A DNA stretch of 64,000 nucleotides, taken from the NCBI GenBank assembly GCA_944389385.1, contig CALXMC010000005.1:56916-120915 (forward strand), written 5' to 3'. The stretch is from an uncultured Alphaproteobacteria bacterium (GTDB taxonomy: Bacteria > Pseudomonadota > Alphaproteobacteria > Rs-D84). Of the stretch, positions 6,161-15,470 are shown piece by piece. The stretch's first letter is position 1. Each line of letters begins with the position of its first letter. Made by a program: the position numbers and the translations under genes. Below the pieces are notes generated by a model. It did no database searches and was not told the DNA's origin. It worked only from the letters and a program-made list of their open reading frames with translations.

Positions 6161-8825
6161 TTTGTATCCTGAATCCGTCGTTTGTCTGAATTGCTTTTTT
6201 GTCTGTGGACAATACGCGCCACAGTTCATAAAACCAAGTTAATTCGTGTGCGTTTTTTTGCTGTGTCGCATAGCCATAAATATATAACCGATTTTCAGCG
6301 CGCGTCATTGCGACGTATAACAGTCTGTAATGTTCGGCTGTTTTTATCCGATTATACTCGTTCGATGCAGTAATATACGCGTCAGCAGATTTATTTTGGC
6401 GTGGAAACCACAGCCATGGTGTTGGCATGTCTGTGCCACGCGCACGATTTTGTGGTGATTGCATTTTTGGAGCAATGTGAAAAACAGTTTCAGATTTTGG
6501 GGTGCTGATTGTGTCTATTAAAAACACAACGGACGCTTCCAAACCTTTGCTGCTGTGGATTGTGACTATGCGTACACCTGGCGCAGCGTCCATGTCGCGT
6601 TTGATAACACTGCCACCGGTGATAAACCATTTTATAAAATCGCGCATTGTGCCGCTTTGGGTACGTTCGTATGCCAGGCATATTGTTAAAAACTCTTCGA
6701 TTGGGTCGATGATTTGCTCGCCCAACGCCGCAATCATATTTTTTCGCGTGTCGTTCGTGTTCAATACATTTGTAAAAAACGAATATGGCGACAACGTTTC
6801 AGACCATTTTATGATTTCGTCCAGGCGGTTGTATATATCCGGATGCAATGTTGGTAAAACGTCAAAAACAGTCGTTGGTGTGTATTGTTTTGATTGTCGT
6901 TTTTTTATATTATTTTCATCGTTTCGCGTTTTGCAAATATTAAAAATATCGCGTTCGGTCAATCTGAAAACCGGACTTTTTAACACGCAACATAAACTGT
7001 AATCGTCGCCGTGGTTTATACAAAAACGAACCAGGTTTAACAAGTCGCGTATTGCTGGAAAATCGGGCAGTTTTATTCGGTCGCTGCCTGCGACGGGAAT
7101 GTTGCGACGTTTTAATTCCTTTAATAATTTTGGCGTTAACGGTTCGCGATTTTGTACCAGCACCATTATGTCGTTCGGATTAAAACCTTCGGATAAAACA
7201 GATTCTATTTTGTCTGCGATTGTGGATATGTATGAATTTATGTCGGCTTCAATTCCGTTGTATCCCATTAAATTGTGCATCTCGACAAAAGCGTTTGGGT
7301 TATCTTTTACGTATTTGTGTGTGTTGTTTATGAAGCCGGTCTTTTCGCGAATTGAATCATTGCCGAAAAACGCATCGACTGTATAAAGTATCGGCGGCAT
7401 AGAACGAAAACTGTGTGTTAATGGTATTTCGTGTAATTCGCGCATGCTTTGATGTATTTGTCGCGATATTTCTGTGCGACTGGAATCAAACGCGCGCGGA
7501 TCTGCGCCCTGGAATGCGTATATAGATTGCTTTGTATCACCAACAACAAATAAAGAATGTGGGTTGTTGCCGGTGTCGCCATCGGTAAAGAAATCTGTTG
7601 TCAGCATTCGTAAAATATCCCATTGGGTGGGACTGGTGTCTTGGGCTTCGTCGACTAAAATGTGTGTCAGGCGTACATTTAACTGCGATAAAATCCACCC
7701 CATAACATCGGGTGATGAAAATAATTTTTTTGTGTACAGTATCAGGTCTTCAAAATCCAATAAGTTGCGTTCGGATTTTATTTTTCGATACGTGTCTGCG
7801 AATGCCGCCGACAAATCAAAAACGGCCATTGTATCTTCGAAAATTTCAGTTGCAAAACGGTGCTGATAAATTTCGGCCAAGCGTTTTTGTTCTGCAAGTG
7901 CCGCCATTGCCCCAGATTTTGCCAATGTTTTTTCGACCCGAGTATCAGGTGTTTTATCGGATTTCAAGTATACGTTCGCATAATTTTCAAAATCCAATGT
8001 TTTGTCAATGTATTGTTTTGTTGTGTTAACAATATTTGTTAATGTCTTTGCCGGTGTTTTTGATATATTTATGCAATTTTCTGTGTCTGATACGATTTTT
8101 TGCAGATATTCGGTCGAAACTTCGGTTTGAACCGGGGTGTTTAGTTTAAGAAAATCTGTAATTGTATCAACGAAGTATTTGCGATATTTAACAATGTCTG
8201 TTATTTGAAAAAAGTCTTTATAATGTTTGCTTAAAATATCCAGTAATTTCCCCAGGCTGGTTTCGTCGGTGCGACCAACAATGTGTACAAATGCGTCCCG
8301 AACCTGTGGCGTATTTGGTGTGTTAATCATGCGCGAAAACGCATCTTGTAATAATATGCGCTGTGCGTCATCTGACACCATTGCAGAAGATGGGGAAATT
8401 CCCGCTTCCAGTGGAAATTGGCGCAAGATTTCTTCGCAAAAACTGTGTATTGTTTTGATTTTCAGCAAATCTGGGTTGTCTATATACGTAAAAAATATTC
8501 CGCGGGCGCGTGCAATGTCATCCGATGTGGCAGGCTTGTTCATTGCCACGCCGTCCAGTAATTCAACTAATTCGTCATCCGGCACCATTGCCCATTTTTG
8601 CAATTCACCCAAAATACGATTACGCATTTCACCGGCCGCAGCCTTGGTATAAGTTAAACATAATACGCCCCAATCGGTAACATTTGGGGTACGAAAAAAA
8701 ATTCGCAGTAAACGTTGTACCAAAACGCTGGTTTTACCGGTGCCGGCGTTTGCCTGGACCCACACGTTGTCTGTTGGGTTGGCGGCTGCATCTTGTTCTG
8801 GTGAAAGAGTTATTTTTTTTTCCAT
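6150..8825 (-). CDS. addA: AddA-type UvrD/Rep superfamily helicase lacking its nuclease domain
   Basis: ATP-dependent 3'-5' helicase of the AddAB/RecBCD class that processes double-strand breaks for recombination. The 891-residue product starts L-S-P-E-Q-D-A-A, then Walker A Q-A-N-A-G-T-G-K-T (24-32), V-L-C-L-T-Y-T-K-A-A-A-G-E-M (motif Ia), I-L-V-D-E-A-Q-D-T-S-P (motif II), V-G-D-T-K-Q-S-I-Y-A-F-Q-G-A-D-P (motif III), V-T-I-H-S-S-K-G-L-E (motif V) and L-Y-V-A-M-T-R-A-E-N-R-L (motif VI). A complete AddA runs to about 1,150-1,200 residues and ends in a PD-(D/E)XK domain; that domain is the overlapping next gene. Start ATG 8825 has an AAGGG upstream. The symbol is assigned by architecture. Confidence 0.85.
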   Translation of the reverse strand: MEKKITLSPEQDAAANPTDNVWVQANAGTGKTSVLVQRLLRIFFRTPNVTDWGVLCLTYTKAAAGEMRNRILGELQKWAMVPDDELVELLDGVAMNKPATSDDIARARGIFFTYIDNPDLLKIKTIHSFCEEILRQFPLEAGISPSSAMVSDDAQRILLQDAFSRMINTPNTPQVRDAFVHIVGRTDETSLGKLLDILSKHYKDFFQITDIVKYRKYFVDTITDFLKLNTPVQTEVSTEYLQKIVSDTENCINISKTPAKTLTNIVNTTKQYIDKTLDFENYANVYLKSDKTPDTRVEKTLAKSGAMAALAEQKRLAEIYQHRFATEIFEDTMAVFDLSAAFADTYRKIKSERNLLDFEDLILYTKKLFSSPDVMGWILSQLNVRLTHILVDEAQDTSPTQWDILRMLTTDFFTDGDTGNNPHSLFVVGDTKQSIYAFQGADPRAFDSSRTEISRQIHQSMRELHEIPLTHSFRSMPPILYTVDAFFGNDSIREKTGFINNTHKYVKDNPNAFVEMHNLMGYNGIEADINSYISTIADKIESVLSEGFNPNDIMVLVQNREPLTPKLLKELKRRNIPVAGSDRIKLPDFPAIRDLLNLVRFCINHGDDYSLCCVLKSPVFRLTERDIFNICKTRNDENNIKKRQSKQYTPTTVFDVLPTLHPDIYNRLDEIIKWSETLSPYSFFTNVLNTNDTRKNMIAALGEQIIDPIEEFLTICLAYERTQSGTMRDFIKWFITGGSVIKRDMDAAPGVRIVTIHSSKGLEASVVFLIDTISTPKSETVFHIAPKMQSPQNRARGTDMPTPWLWFPRQNKSADAYITASNEYNRIKTAEHYRLLYVAMTRAENRLYIYGYATQQKNAHELTWFYELWRVLSTDKKAIQTNDGFRIQNVK

Positions 8826-8832
8826 TATGCCC

Positions 8833-8861
8833 TTGCTTTATTATGGGGATTTTAGTATATA
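8833..8861 (+). promoter_or_regulatory. Candidate promoter for the coiled-coil gene
   Basis: TTGCTT (8833-8838), 17-base spacer, TATATA (8856-8861). It would give a leader of about 58 bases before ATG 8926, which has a GGGGGG tract upstream as a possible ribosome-binding site. It overlaps the start region of the divergent helicase gene. Confidence 0.4.
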
Positions 8862-8925
8862 TTCCATAGAACTGCAAGGATATATAAAACCGTACATTTT
8901 ACGGTACAGACACGGGGGGATTTTG

Positions 8926-10857
8926 ATGCAAATTTCGGATGTTATTTTGATTATTGGTGGTGTTTTGGGCGGATTATTGTTAATCGCGCTAATTGTTTTG
9001 TTTTTTGTTTCGCGCCGTTCCCAACGTGTTATGAAATCTGTGTTGGATTTGTTGACACGTCCCGAACGGGCACGTGTAAATGATGCTGTACGTGTGTTTA
9101 ATGCACTGATTGCGGACGAGATGATAAAAATGGAATCCAATTTTCAAAATGTTCGTGAAACATTAAATGCCCAGATTGCCACAGCGGCCGAATTAAAAAA
9201 TAATCTGGACGCGCAAAATGCGCAATTGGTTGCCACAACAGATGATGCGGTAAAAAAAATGGCCACCATGGCTCAGCGTTTGGAAAATACAGTTGATGGG
9301 TTGAAAAACATTGTTAATTCCAACGGTTGGCACGATGTCGAATTGGCAACAGATAAATTCAGCGCGTCTGTAACCGATATGTTGGATAAAATCGATGCGA
9401 CCACGAATGATGCGACTGAACGTACTGCGCGCATCCATGACAGTATGACCCAGTGGATTGAAAACGGCAATACTTTGTCTGAAAAATTGCAGAATGAATT
9501 TAATTCCAATGCGGAACAAATGCAGACTTTGTCCGCGGAATGCGAAAATATGCAGCAAAAATTATCTGAATTATCGGCCACAACGGCATCTGGGTTCGAG
9601 TCTGTTAAAGCCGCAGCGGATGGGTACAGCGAAACAATGGATAATAATAACAAGCGGTTGGATGAGCATCTGAATAAATTGGATACGTTTGGCAAACAGG
9701 CAAAAAAGCAATTAACCGGCCAGGTTAATACGCTGACCAACACTGCGAACGTCGTCGCCGGTCAAGTCCGTTTGTCCGAGGCATCAGTTGAATCGCAAGT
9801 GCATAAATTAACCGATGCGGTCGAAAGTCTGATGGGCGCCGCAACATCGACCGAGGCGGCCGTACGCAATATATCGCGCGAATTAACCGAATTATGCAAC
9901 CATTTCAACAAAGATATTACTGGTTTTACAAACGATATTGTGGGCGAATTAAAGACTGTGTCGGGCGTTGCAAATTCGACGTTGGAAAACACCAAAACCG
10001 CGGCGGGGGCGTTTTCAGAATCTGTGCGTGCGATGGCGACGGGCGTGCGTGAAACTTTAATCGAAATGAATACCGCGCATACGCAATTGTCGGGACAATC
10101 GGAAAATCTGATAAAAATGTCGGCGGAAACAACGGCACAGTTACAGCCTTTGTCGGAACTGATAGAAAAGTATTTTGCCGCCCTGCCCGATTTGGCGCGT
10201 GATTCAGTGAATACAGGTGACAATTTGCAGAAAATTGTTGAAAATCTGAACGAAAAAATCGCGCTGATGAAGCAAACGGTTGCAGAATCGACCACTGCGA
10301 TTGCGGATTCAGCCGTGAAATTGGAAGATTTGGCCGGCACATCGCGCCAACAAATGATAGATTTAATGTCTGATTATTCCCAGGCGGTTAATACTATGCA
10401 GACATTGAATAAACAAATGATGGTTGCGCGCGCGACTGCGCCAATGGACGCGATGGGCGCGACGCCTGCGACATCGGCGGCATACGGACGCGTAAGTCCG
10501 GGGGACTTTTTGAAGCAAAGTGATAAAATGATGGAAAAATTGCACGAGCAAACTATGGATTTGATCCGTGCGGCCGGCGTGGAAATCCCAGACGTAGTAT
10601 GGAAAAAATATCATGCGGGCGATAAAACGATTTTTTCAAAATGGTTTGCGAAAATAATGTCTGCGGCGGACAAGAAACAGGTGCGCGAAATGCTGAAAAA
10701 CGACAGTGTTTTCCGTTCCCAGGCGACGCAATTCGTGCGTGGTTTTGATAAAGTTTTGAATGCGGCACGCGCGGCCGATGGAACTGATAAATTGGCAGGC
10801 GCGTTGGCGAAAACCGACCTGGGGCAAATTTATATCGCATTAAAGGGTCATGTATAA
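8926..10857 (+). CDS. Membrane-anchored coiled-coil protein with conserved C-terminal domain
   Basis: The 643-residue product has a single N-terminal membrane helix (about residues 5-30, Gly/Leu/Ile-rich, then R-R-S-Q-R) with no cleavage site, so it is probably anchored with a large soluble part in the cytoplasm. Residues about 50-520 are almost entirely helical heptad-like sequence rich in Ala, Thr, Asn and Glu, resembling methyl-accepting or apolipoprotein-like coiled coils. After a flexible Ala/Gly/Thr stretch comes a distinct globular-looking C-terminal part of about 110 residues (V-E-I-P-D-V-V-W-K-K-Y, I-F-S-K-W-F, F-R-S-Q-A-T-Q-F-V-R, T-D-L-G-Q-I-Y). I do not recognise this domain. The longer upstream in-frame extension was rejected because ATG 8926 begins the membrane helix. 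Confidence 0.75.
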   Translation: MQISDVILIIGGVLGGLLLIALIVLFFVSRRSQRVMKSVLDLLTRPERARVNDAVRVFNALIADEMIKMESNFQNVRETLNAQIATAAELKNNLDAQNAQLVATTDDAVKKMATMAQRLENTVDGLKNIVNSNGWHDVELATDKFSASVTDMLDKIDATTNDATERTARIHDSMTQWIENGNTLSEKLQNEFNSNAEQMQTLSAECENMQQKLSELSATTASGFESVKAAADGYSETMDNNNKRLDEHLNKLDTFGKQAKKQLTGQVNTLTNTANVVAGQVRLSEASVESQVHKLTDAVESLMGAATSTEAAVRNISRELTELCNHFNKDITGFTNDIVGELKTVSGVANSTLENTKTAAGAFSESVRAMATGVRETLIEMNTAHTQLSGQSENLIKMSAETTAQLQPLSELIEKYFAALPDLARDSVNTGDNLQKIVENLNEKIALMKQTVAESTTAIADSAVKLEDLAGTSRQQMIDLMSDYSQAVNTMQTLNKQMMVARATAPMDAMGATPATSAAYGRVSPGDFLKQSDKMMEKLHEQTMDLIRAAGVEIPDVVWKKYHAGDKTIFSKWFAKIMSAADKKQVREMLKNDSVFRSQATQFVRGFDKVLNAARAADGTDKLAGALAKTDLGQIYIALKGHV

Positions 10858-10895
10858 TATTTTGATAATTAAAACCGCGCCCTGTAATCATTTTG

Positions 10896-11024
10896 CTGTG
10901 CGGCCTGAAATCCGAAGGTGTAAAGTTCGCTCGTGACAAGCGCGTAAAGATGGACGAATTCCAATGGAATCCCGAACGCGATGGTGTCCCAATGGACATC
11001 CGCGATTTCCCATTGGTGTTTTAA
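10896..11024 (+). pseudogene. Remnant of an alkyltransferase-like gene (3' end)
   Basis: The frame ending at TAA 11022-11024 encodes 39 residues ending G-V-P-M-D-I-R-D-F-P-L-V-F, matching the C-terminus of the alkyltransferase-like gene at 18.4 kb. Over 120 bases (10905-11024) I count 10 differences from that gene, most at silent third positions. Directly upstream, L-C-G is joined to L-K-S-E-G, which in the intact gene are about 11 residues apart, so there is an internal deletion; the whole N-terminal part and active-site loop are missing. The stop overlaps the stop of the convergent secreted-protein gene. It is likely a decayed second copy, not a functional gene. Confidence 0.8.
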
Positions 11025-14000
11025 TTCCCCGGGGATACACTGTTTATTACATTTTCTGGCAAATTATATGTTTGAGGCACGCCGTTCGTCATTTCGTTTT
11101 TCACATTTTCAATTCTTTGCAGCATTTCGGAATTATACGTTTTACTTAAATCTGGTGCCATTGCATCCATAATTAATTTGTGTACCCCATCGTTTTCATC
11201 AAGTTTTGTAAAAAATTTACCATCCGTGGTTATATATCTATCCACTATTGGATTATCCTGTGGTGTAATAAGTGTTTCTGAGTCGTATAGTTTTTTTGTC
11301 ATATTTTGGTATTGTGGCCAGAGGATATTATCTCTGTTTATGTCTGACAGATATTCTATACCGTAATTACCATAAAAAGTGTTCCGTTCATTATTGTTGT
11401 AAACGTTTAAAAAACCGACATTGTTATTACCAACTTTTATTTCACCAATGTTTTTCCCGGAAAGCCCTATGCCAGTTCCATTGCCACCAGTATATTCCGC
11501 AGCATAATAAAGGTTTGGTGTGCCCAGTACTGAACCGGTGGCGCCGGCCTTTGGGGCCATATTGGCATAGGCAGAACTGGGGTCAGACGTTGCAAATTTT
11601 TGTCCACGATATAATACATCATCACCTTCGTACTGCTTGGACAACCTTTTTATAGAGTATAAATTTTTGCCATCGGGGTCAAGTTTATTAAATATAAGTA
11701 TATCTAATAATTCTTCGTCCGTTGCAGTATCCAAAGAAAGTCCATTTTCAATCACCAGGTCTTGCAGTTCTTTATCATTTTCAAAGTATTTCCGAATATT
11801 TGAACGTGCCTGAGCAATGGATACCCCGGTAACACTTGTCGGATCTATTTGTTGTATAGTTGTTGGTGTAACGGCCCCAAACGTGATAATGCCGTTTTGT
11901 TCCAATATATCATTTACTATATCAAATTCTTTGGCTGCGTTTTCTGGTGATAAAAATGGTGACACCAGTTCGTATCCTGTTTCGTAATCCCTGCTGGCTA
12001 CCGCTTTATTGATAACCCACGCCGATTGGTCGGAAACATCTGTTGATGCACGAATCCCTGCATCATTTAATATTTGTACTATTTCTTCGGGGCTTTTATC
12101 CGTCTTGGGTATAGCTCTAAAATACATAACAGGCTCCGTGATATATTCCCGGGTATTTGTACGGCGGGCATCCTGTTTTACCAGGCCATATTTAACATCT
12201 ATTCTTGCATCTATCAAAGATTGTGTGCGAGCTTCTAATGTCGCATTAGCTTTATCAGCAATTTCCTGCACCTGTCTCGTAACATCCGATATATCATTTG
12301 CATAAACTTCTAATAATTGTTTGTTTGCTTCATTGATGCTATCGTCTTTTAACAATTTCTCCACTGCAGATAATTGTTCATCTGCCCACGATTTCAGGTC
12401 AGAAACCCGCTGTGCAACGCCATTAGCATATACTGTCGCATCGTCAATATTTGGTGCATATTCAATTAAATCAACCTGTTCCGCTAGAAATTGTTTAAGC
12501 CCCTCTGCATTACTCTGCAAAACAATTCTTTGTGTGTTTATGTCATCAAATGTACGCAGGGATGTACCAATATTGTCCGCCATAGAATTGGCCAGAAATT
12601 TCATGGCGCCAGTCGTTTCTGTTATTGTTTTTGTAACGTTTTTCAATCGTGTAAATCGGGCGACTACGTAACCGGGGTCATATATAACACTGCCGATTAT
12701 CAGGGCGACTTCTGAAATCGGATCAATGTGATCCAGCAATGTTAATTTTGATTGCTGCATTGCGCAATCGGCCGGACTGGCATATACCGTTTGTCCGGCG
12801 TCATTTTTTCCACATGCCACAAACTCTGTTTGAATTAAGCCTATTAACCTGTCCATTGTTTCATCAACAACCGCTTGGTCATCAGTATTCAAATCACTCA
12901 TCACGCCAGATAATGTCGCATAATGTTTTTCCAATACATCCAGTGCGCACCGTTCCGTTGTACATGCGTTCGCGTCCGTCACAAAATTAACAAACTTTTT
13001 GGCGGCTTTTTCGCTTAATCTGCGGTGATTGGCGTCAATGGTATAATTTATTGCCAAATCCCCGGCCAACATAGCAACCCCGTTTATTACAACTGGTGCA
13101 GCAGCGCCGCCACTGGCAATTGTTAATACCGTGCCACCAACAATAACCACCGCGCCAATCACATAGCCCGCGACAACATTGCGCTGATACGTCGCCATTG
13201 CGTTACCCAATACACATGCACGCATGTCGTCGTCATAATATGCGCCATTTTCCGAACCAGACGCACGCAATTTCGCATCCAATGCATCACATTCTGTTGC
13301 CGTTAATCCACGACAAGTTTCGCCGTTAAATGTGCCGCCGTTTATAATACACTGCATTATGTCCATGCCCGTCATAGTTTGTGCGTCGGATTGGGTTGCC
13401 AATTCATCGAATATAAAATCAACCTGTTGGGTGCCGACGGTGCATTGCATTATCCAATTCGTGCCCAATGATGTTGGATCGTTTAATTCAACTATATCAG
13501 AATCACATGTTATGTATTCTTCATCTGGGAATATGGATGTTAAATACTGTTCCAACATCGGTTTCGCGACCCCAGAACGTATTTTTACATCATAAAATAC
13601 ATAACTGTCCACGCCGTCAATGTGATTCAAAAATATATTATCACGCGTATTTACAGTGCGCGATATGCGGCATGCCCCCTGGTACATTGCGCTGTGGCCA
13701 ATTGTTGGTGCAAATGTCGCCAATTTGTCGCACTTGGCGCGTTCCATATCACACATTGTCCAATAATCATCAGTGCCCGCGAATGCGCCGCCAAACATTT
13801 TGCACAATGCCGCGTTTTCAGAATCAACCATACGCCGGTTATATGACTGATTCAATGTATCAAATTTGAATTCGTATGCGGTTTTATTCGCACTGCACTT
13901 TATATAATCACTGCCGATTTTGTGGATATCGACAATCTCGTTCGAGCATGTGAATTTCAAATTATTCGATTTACCGTATTCGTATATAAATTCCAAAGCG

Positions 14001-14473
14001 TTGGGAACTTGGGTTCGCAGGTCTGCGAAAAATTCCACACATTCACCATCGCCACCACGGCACGCGTTTGAATACACCAACACAGTCCCATCGCGACCAA
14101 TACATTGATTTGAACCATCGTCCAATACAGTACGGATACCGTTCATTTGCTTGCATTGTTTTGCGGCGTTTGATGACACACCCGATAATTCCGCAATGTT
14201 ATCGACAAAACCGCGACAGAAATAAAAGCCCTCGTCCGTGTTGATTGCCCAACCCGCAGTTGCGCAGACGCTTAAAATGCCACTTGCGGTTATTTTGCCG
14301 GTTGTTGAATCCATTTGTTTTTCATATTCGTCCGCAGTGGCAGCACGATATTCTGGTTCAACCATGGTGTTAATGGAATCTTCAACCGCGGCCGCGGAAA
14401 ACAACATCCAACTTTCCGCACGTGCAGAATATGTCACAAATGATAATAAAACACAAAACAATATACGTTTCAA
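11021..14473 (-). CDS. Large secreted modular protein, ADP-ribosyltransferase-like C-terminus
   Basis: A 1,150-residue Sec-secreted protein (signal peptide M-K-R-I-L-F-C to S-A-R-A, 1-19). Residues about 25-430 are Cys-containing, with repeated elements of the type I-x-C then Y/V-x-F-x-F-D-x-L. Residues about 350-545 form a core shared with the 57.4-kb protein, including a Gly/Ala/Val-rich hydrophobic segment (about 438-480) and N-A-C-T-T-E-R-C-A-L. A helical middle follows. The C-terminal 250 residues contain L-Y-R-G-Q (about 953), G-T-P-N-L-Y-Y-A-A-E-Y (about 986) and S-E-T-L-I-T (about 1066), an R...S/T...E order that recalls ADP-ribosyltransferases; this is tentative. The start codon is TTG, overlapping the upstream stop as TTGA, so translation is probably coupled. 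Confidence 0.7.
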   Translation of the reverse strand: MKRILFCVLLSFVTYSARAESWMLFSAAAVEDSINTMVEPEYRAATADEYEKQMDSTTGKITASGILSVCATAGWAINTDEGFYFCRGFVDNIAELSGVSSNAAKQCKQMNGIRTVLDDGSNQCIGRDGTVLVYSNACRGGDGECVEFFADLRTQVPNALEFIYEYGKSNNLKFTCSNEIVDIHKIGSDYIKCSANKTAYEFKFDTLNQSYNRRMVDSENAALCKMFGGAFAGTDDYWTMCDMERAKCDKLATFAPTIGHSAMYQGACRISRTVNTRDNIFLNHIDGVDSYVFYDVKIRSGVAKPMLEQYLTSIFPDEEYITCDSDIVELNDPTSLGTNWIMQCTVGTQQVDFIFDELATQSDAQTMTGMDIMQCIINGGTFNGETCRGLTATECDALDAKLRASGSENGAYYDDDMRACVLGNAMATYQRNVVAGYVIGAVVIVGGTVLTIASGGAAAPVVINGVAMLAGDLAINYTIDANHRRLSEKAAKKFVNFVTDANACTTERCALDVLEKHYATLSGVMSDLNTDDQAVVDETMDRLIGLIQTEFVACGKNDAGQTVYASPADCAMQQSKLTLLDHIDPISEVALIIGSVIYDPGYVVARFTRLKNVTKTITETTGAMKFLANSMADNIGTSLRTFDDINTQRIVLQSNAEGLKQFLAEQVDLIEYAPNIDDATVYANGVAQRVSDLKSWADEQLSAVEKLLKDDSINEANKQLLEVYANDISDVTRQVQEIADKANATLEARTQSLIDARIDVKYGLVKQDARRTNTREYITEPVMYFRAIPKTDKSPEEIVQILNDAGIRASTDVSDQSAWVINKAVASRDYETGYELVSPFLSPENAAKEFDIVNDILEQNGIITFGAVTPTTIQQIDPTSVTGVSIAQARSNIRKYFENDKELQDLVIENGLSLDTATDEELLDILIFNKLDPDGKNLYSIKRLSKQYEGDDVLYRGQKFATSDPSSAYANMAPKAGATGSVLGTPNLYYAAEYTGGNGTGIGLSGKNIGEIKVGNNNVGFLNVYNNNERNTFYGNYGIEYLSDINRDNILWPQYQNMTKKLYDSETLITPQDNPIVDRYITTDGKFFTKLDENDGVHKLIMDAMAPDLSKTYNSEMLQRIENVKNEMTNGVPQTYNLPENVINSVSPGN

Positions 14474-15405
14474 CGCAATACCCCTGTGCAGGCGGACGCA
14501 ACGTCGGCAACTTTTTTAATTGCCGCAATTTGAGTGGCGTTAAATACAGTCGCCACGGCCGATGATGTTGTTGCACCAATTGACAAAACATTTGATGCCG
14601 TGTTCAGATTCTTTTCACGTTGTTCGTCACCACTGCGCGTTTTTTCGGTGTTTGCAACCGCACTGGTAACTGTACCCGCCAATCCAGTCGCAGCACCAAC
14701 AATCGATGAAATCATAGAATTACGACCGCGGTTATTTATCGGCGTTATATCGACGTATTTGTATTCGTTGCATGTGGTTGCGATTTGTTCAGCCTCGGTC
14801 ACGTCTTGGCCGTCAATGCGCGCCTGGGCAATAGAATTTTGTAAATTCGTGACGGCGGTTATGCAATTGTCAATTTGGGTTTGTAAATCAGCATCAATGC
14901 GGTTTGTGCCCGCAATCGCAGCACCCGCGACATTGGTCGCCGTGTTCGCAGCCAACAATCCTGTGCGCCAATTTCCCAATTTAATAGATTGGGTTAATAA
15001 TTTATTTCGTTCATTAACCGCATTTTGAATCTGGGTTAAAATGGCGTTATCTGTGCTTAATGTTTCAAAATCGACCACCCATGTTTCATATTCTGATGCG
15101 GTTGATATGGAAAGATTATTTTGTTGTTCCAATTCGCGTAATTTGGATAAAGTAACCTTTATTTGTTTATCTTTTTCGGCCTTTACAAATCCAGTGACGG
15201 TTGCACCAACGCCTGCGGCCGTGCCGACGCCCGTGACCGCGGTGTTTATCCCCGCCATTGTTTTAAGGTCCGCCAATTCATCATCGATACCGACGCATGC
15301 GGTATATGTTGCACGCAGTGCGTCATATAACGGCAGTACATCCGCATTTGCGGTGCCGCATAATAACCATATTGAAAAACCAATAAAAAATCCCCGCCAC
15401 ATCAT
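14470..15405 (-). CDS. Secreted helical protein coupled to the modular secreted protein
   Basis: A 311-residue product with a signal peptide (M-M-W-R-G to C-G-T-A-N-A, about 1-21). The mature part has two Gly/Ala-rich hydrophobic stretches (about residues 50-72 and 228-250), a helical region (K-L-R-E-L-E-Q-Q-N-N) and conserved Cys near both ends. The layout (Asp/Glu helical start, Gly-rich segment, coiled coil) resembles the N-terminal 300 residues of the 57.4-kb secreted protein, as if the single long gene there were split here. It is the first gene of a pair: its TGA overlaps the TTG of the next gene. Function unknown; a partner, chaperone or delivery subunit for the downstream protein is a reasonable guess. 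Confidence 0.65.
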   Translation of the reverse strand: MMWRGFFIGFSIWLLCGTANADVLPLYDALRATYTACVGIDDELADLKTMAGINTAVTGVGTAAGVGATVTGFVKAEKDKQIKVTLSKLRELEQQNNLSISTASEYETWVVDFETLSTDNAILTQIQNAVNERNKLLTQSIKLGNWRTGLLAANTATNVAGAAIAGTNRIDADLQTQIDNCITAVTNLQNSIAQARIDGQDVTEAEQIATTCNEYKYVDITPINNRGRNSMISSIVGAATGLAGTVTSAVANTEKTRSGDEQREKNLNTASNVLSIGATTSSAVATVFNATQIAAIKKVADVASACTGVLR

Positions 15406-15444
15406 CTTGACTGCATTTTATCATAAATGATATTTTGATTCTAT

Positions 15445-15470
15445 GAAAAAACGGGGCGTATGCCCCGTTT
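15445..15470 (-). terminator. Intrinsic terminator after accDA
   Basis: Hairpin ACGGGGC/GCCCCGT (15451-15468) flanked by A and T runs. On the minus strand it directly follows the accDA stop and ends in a U run (15450-15445); the plus-strand version also has a T run. Confidence 0.8.
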
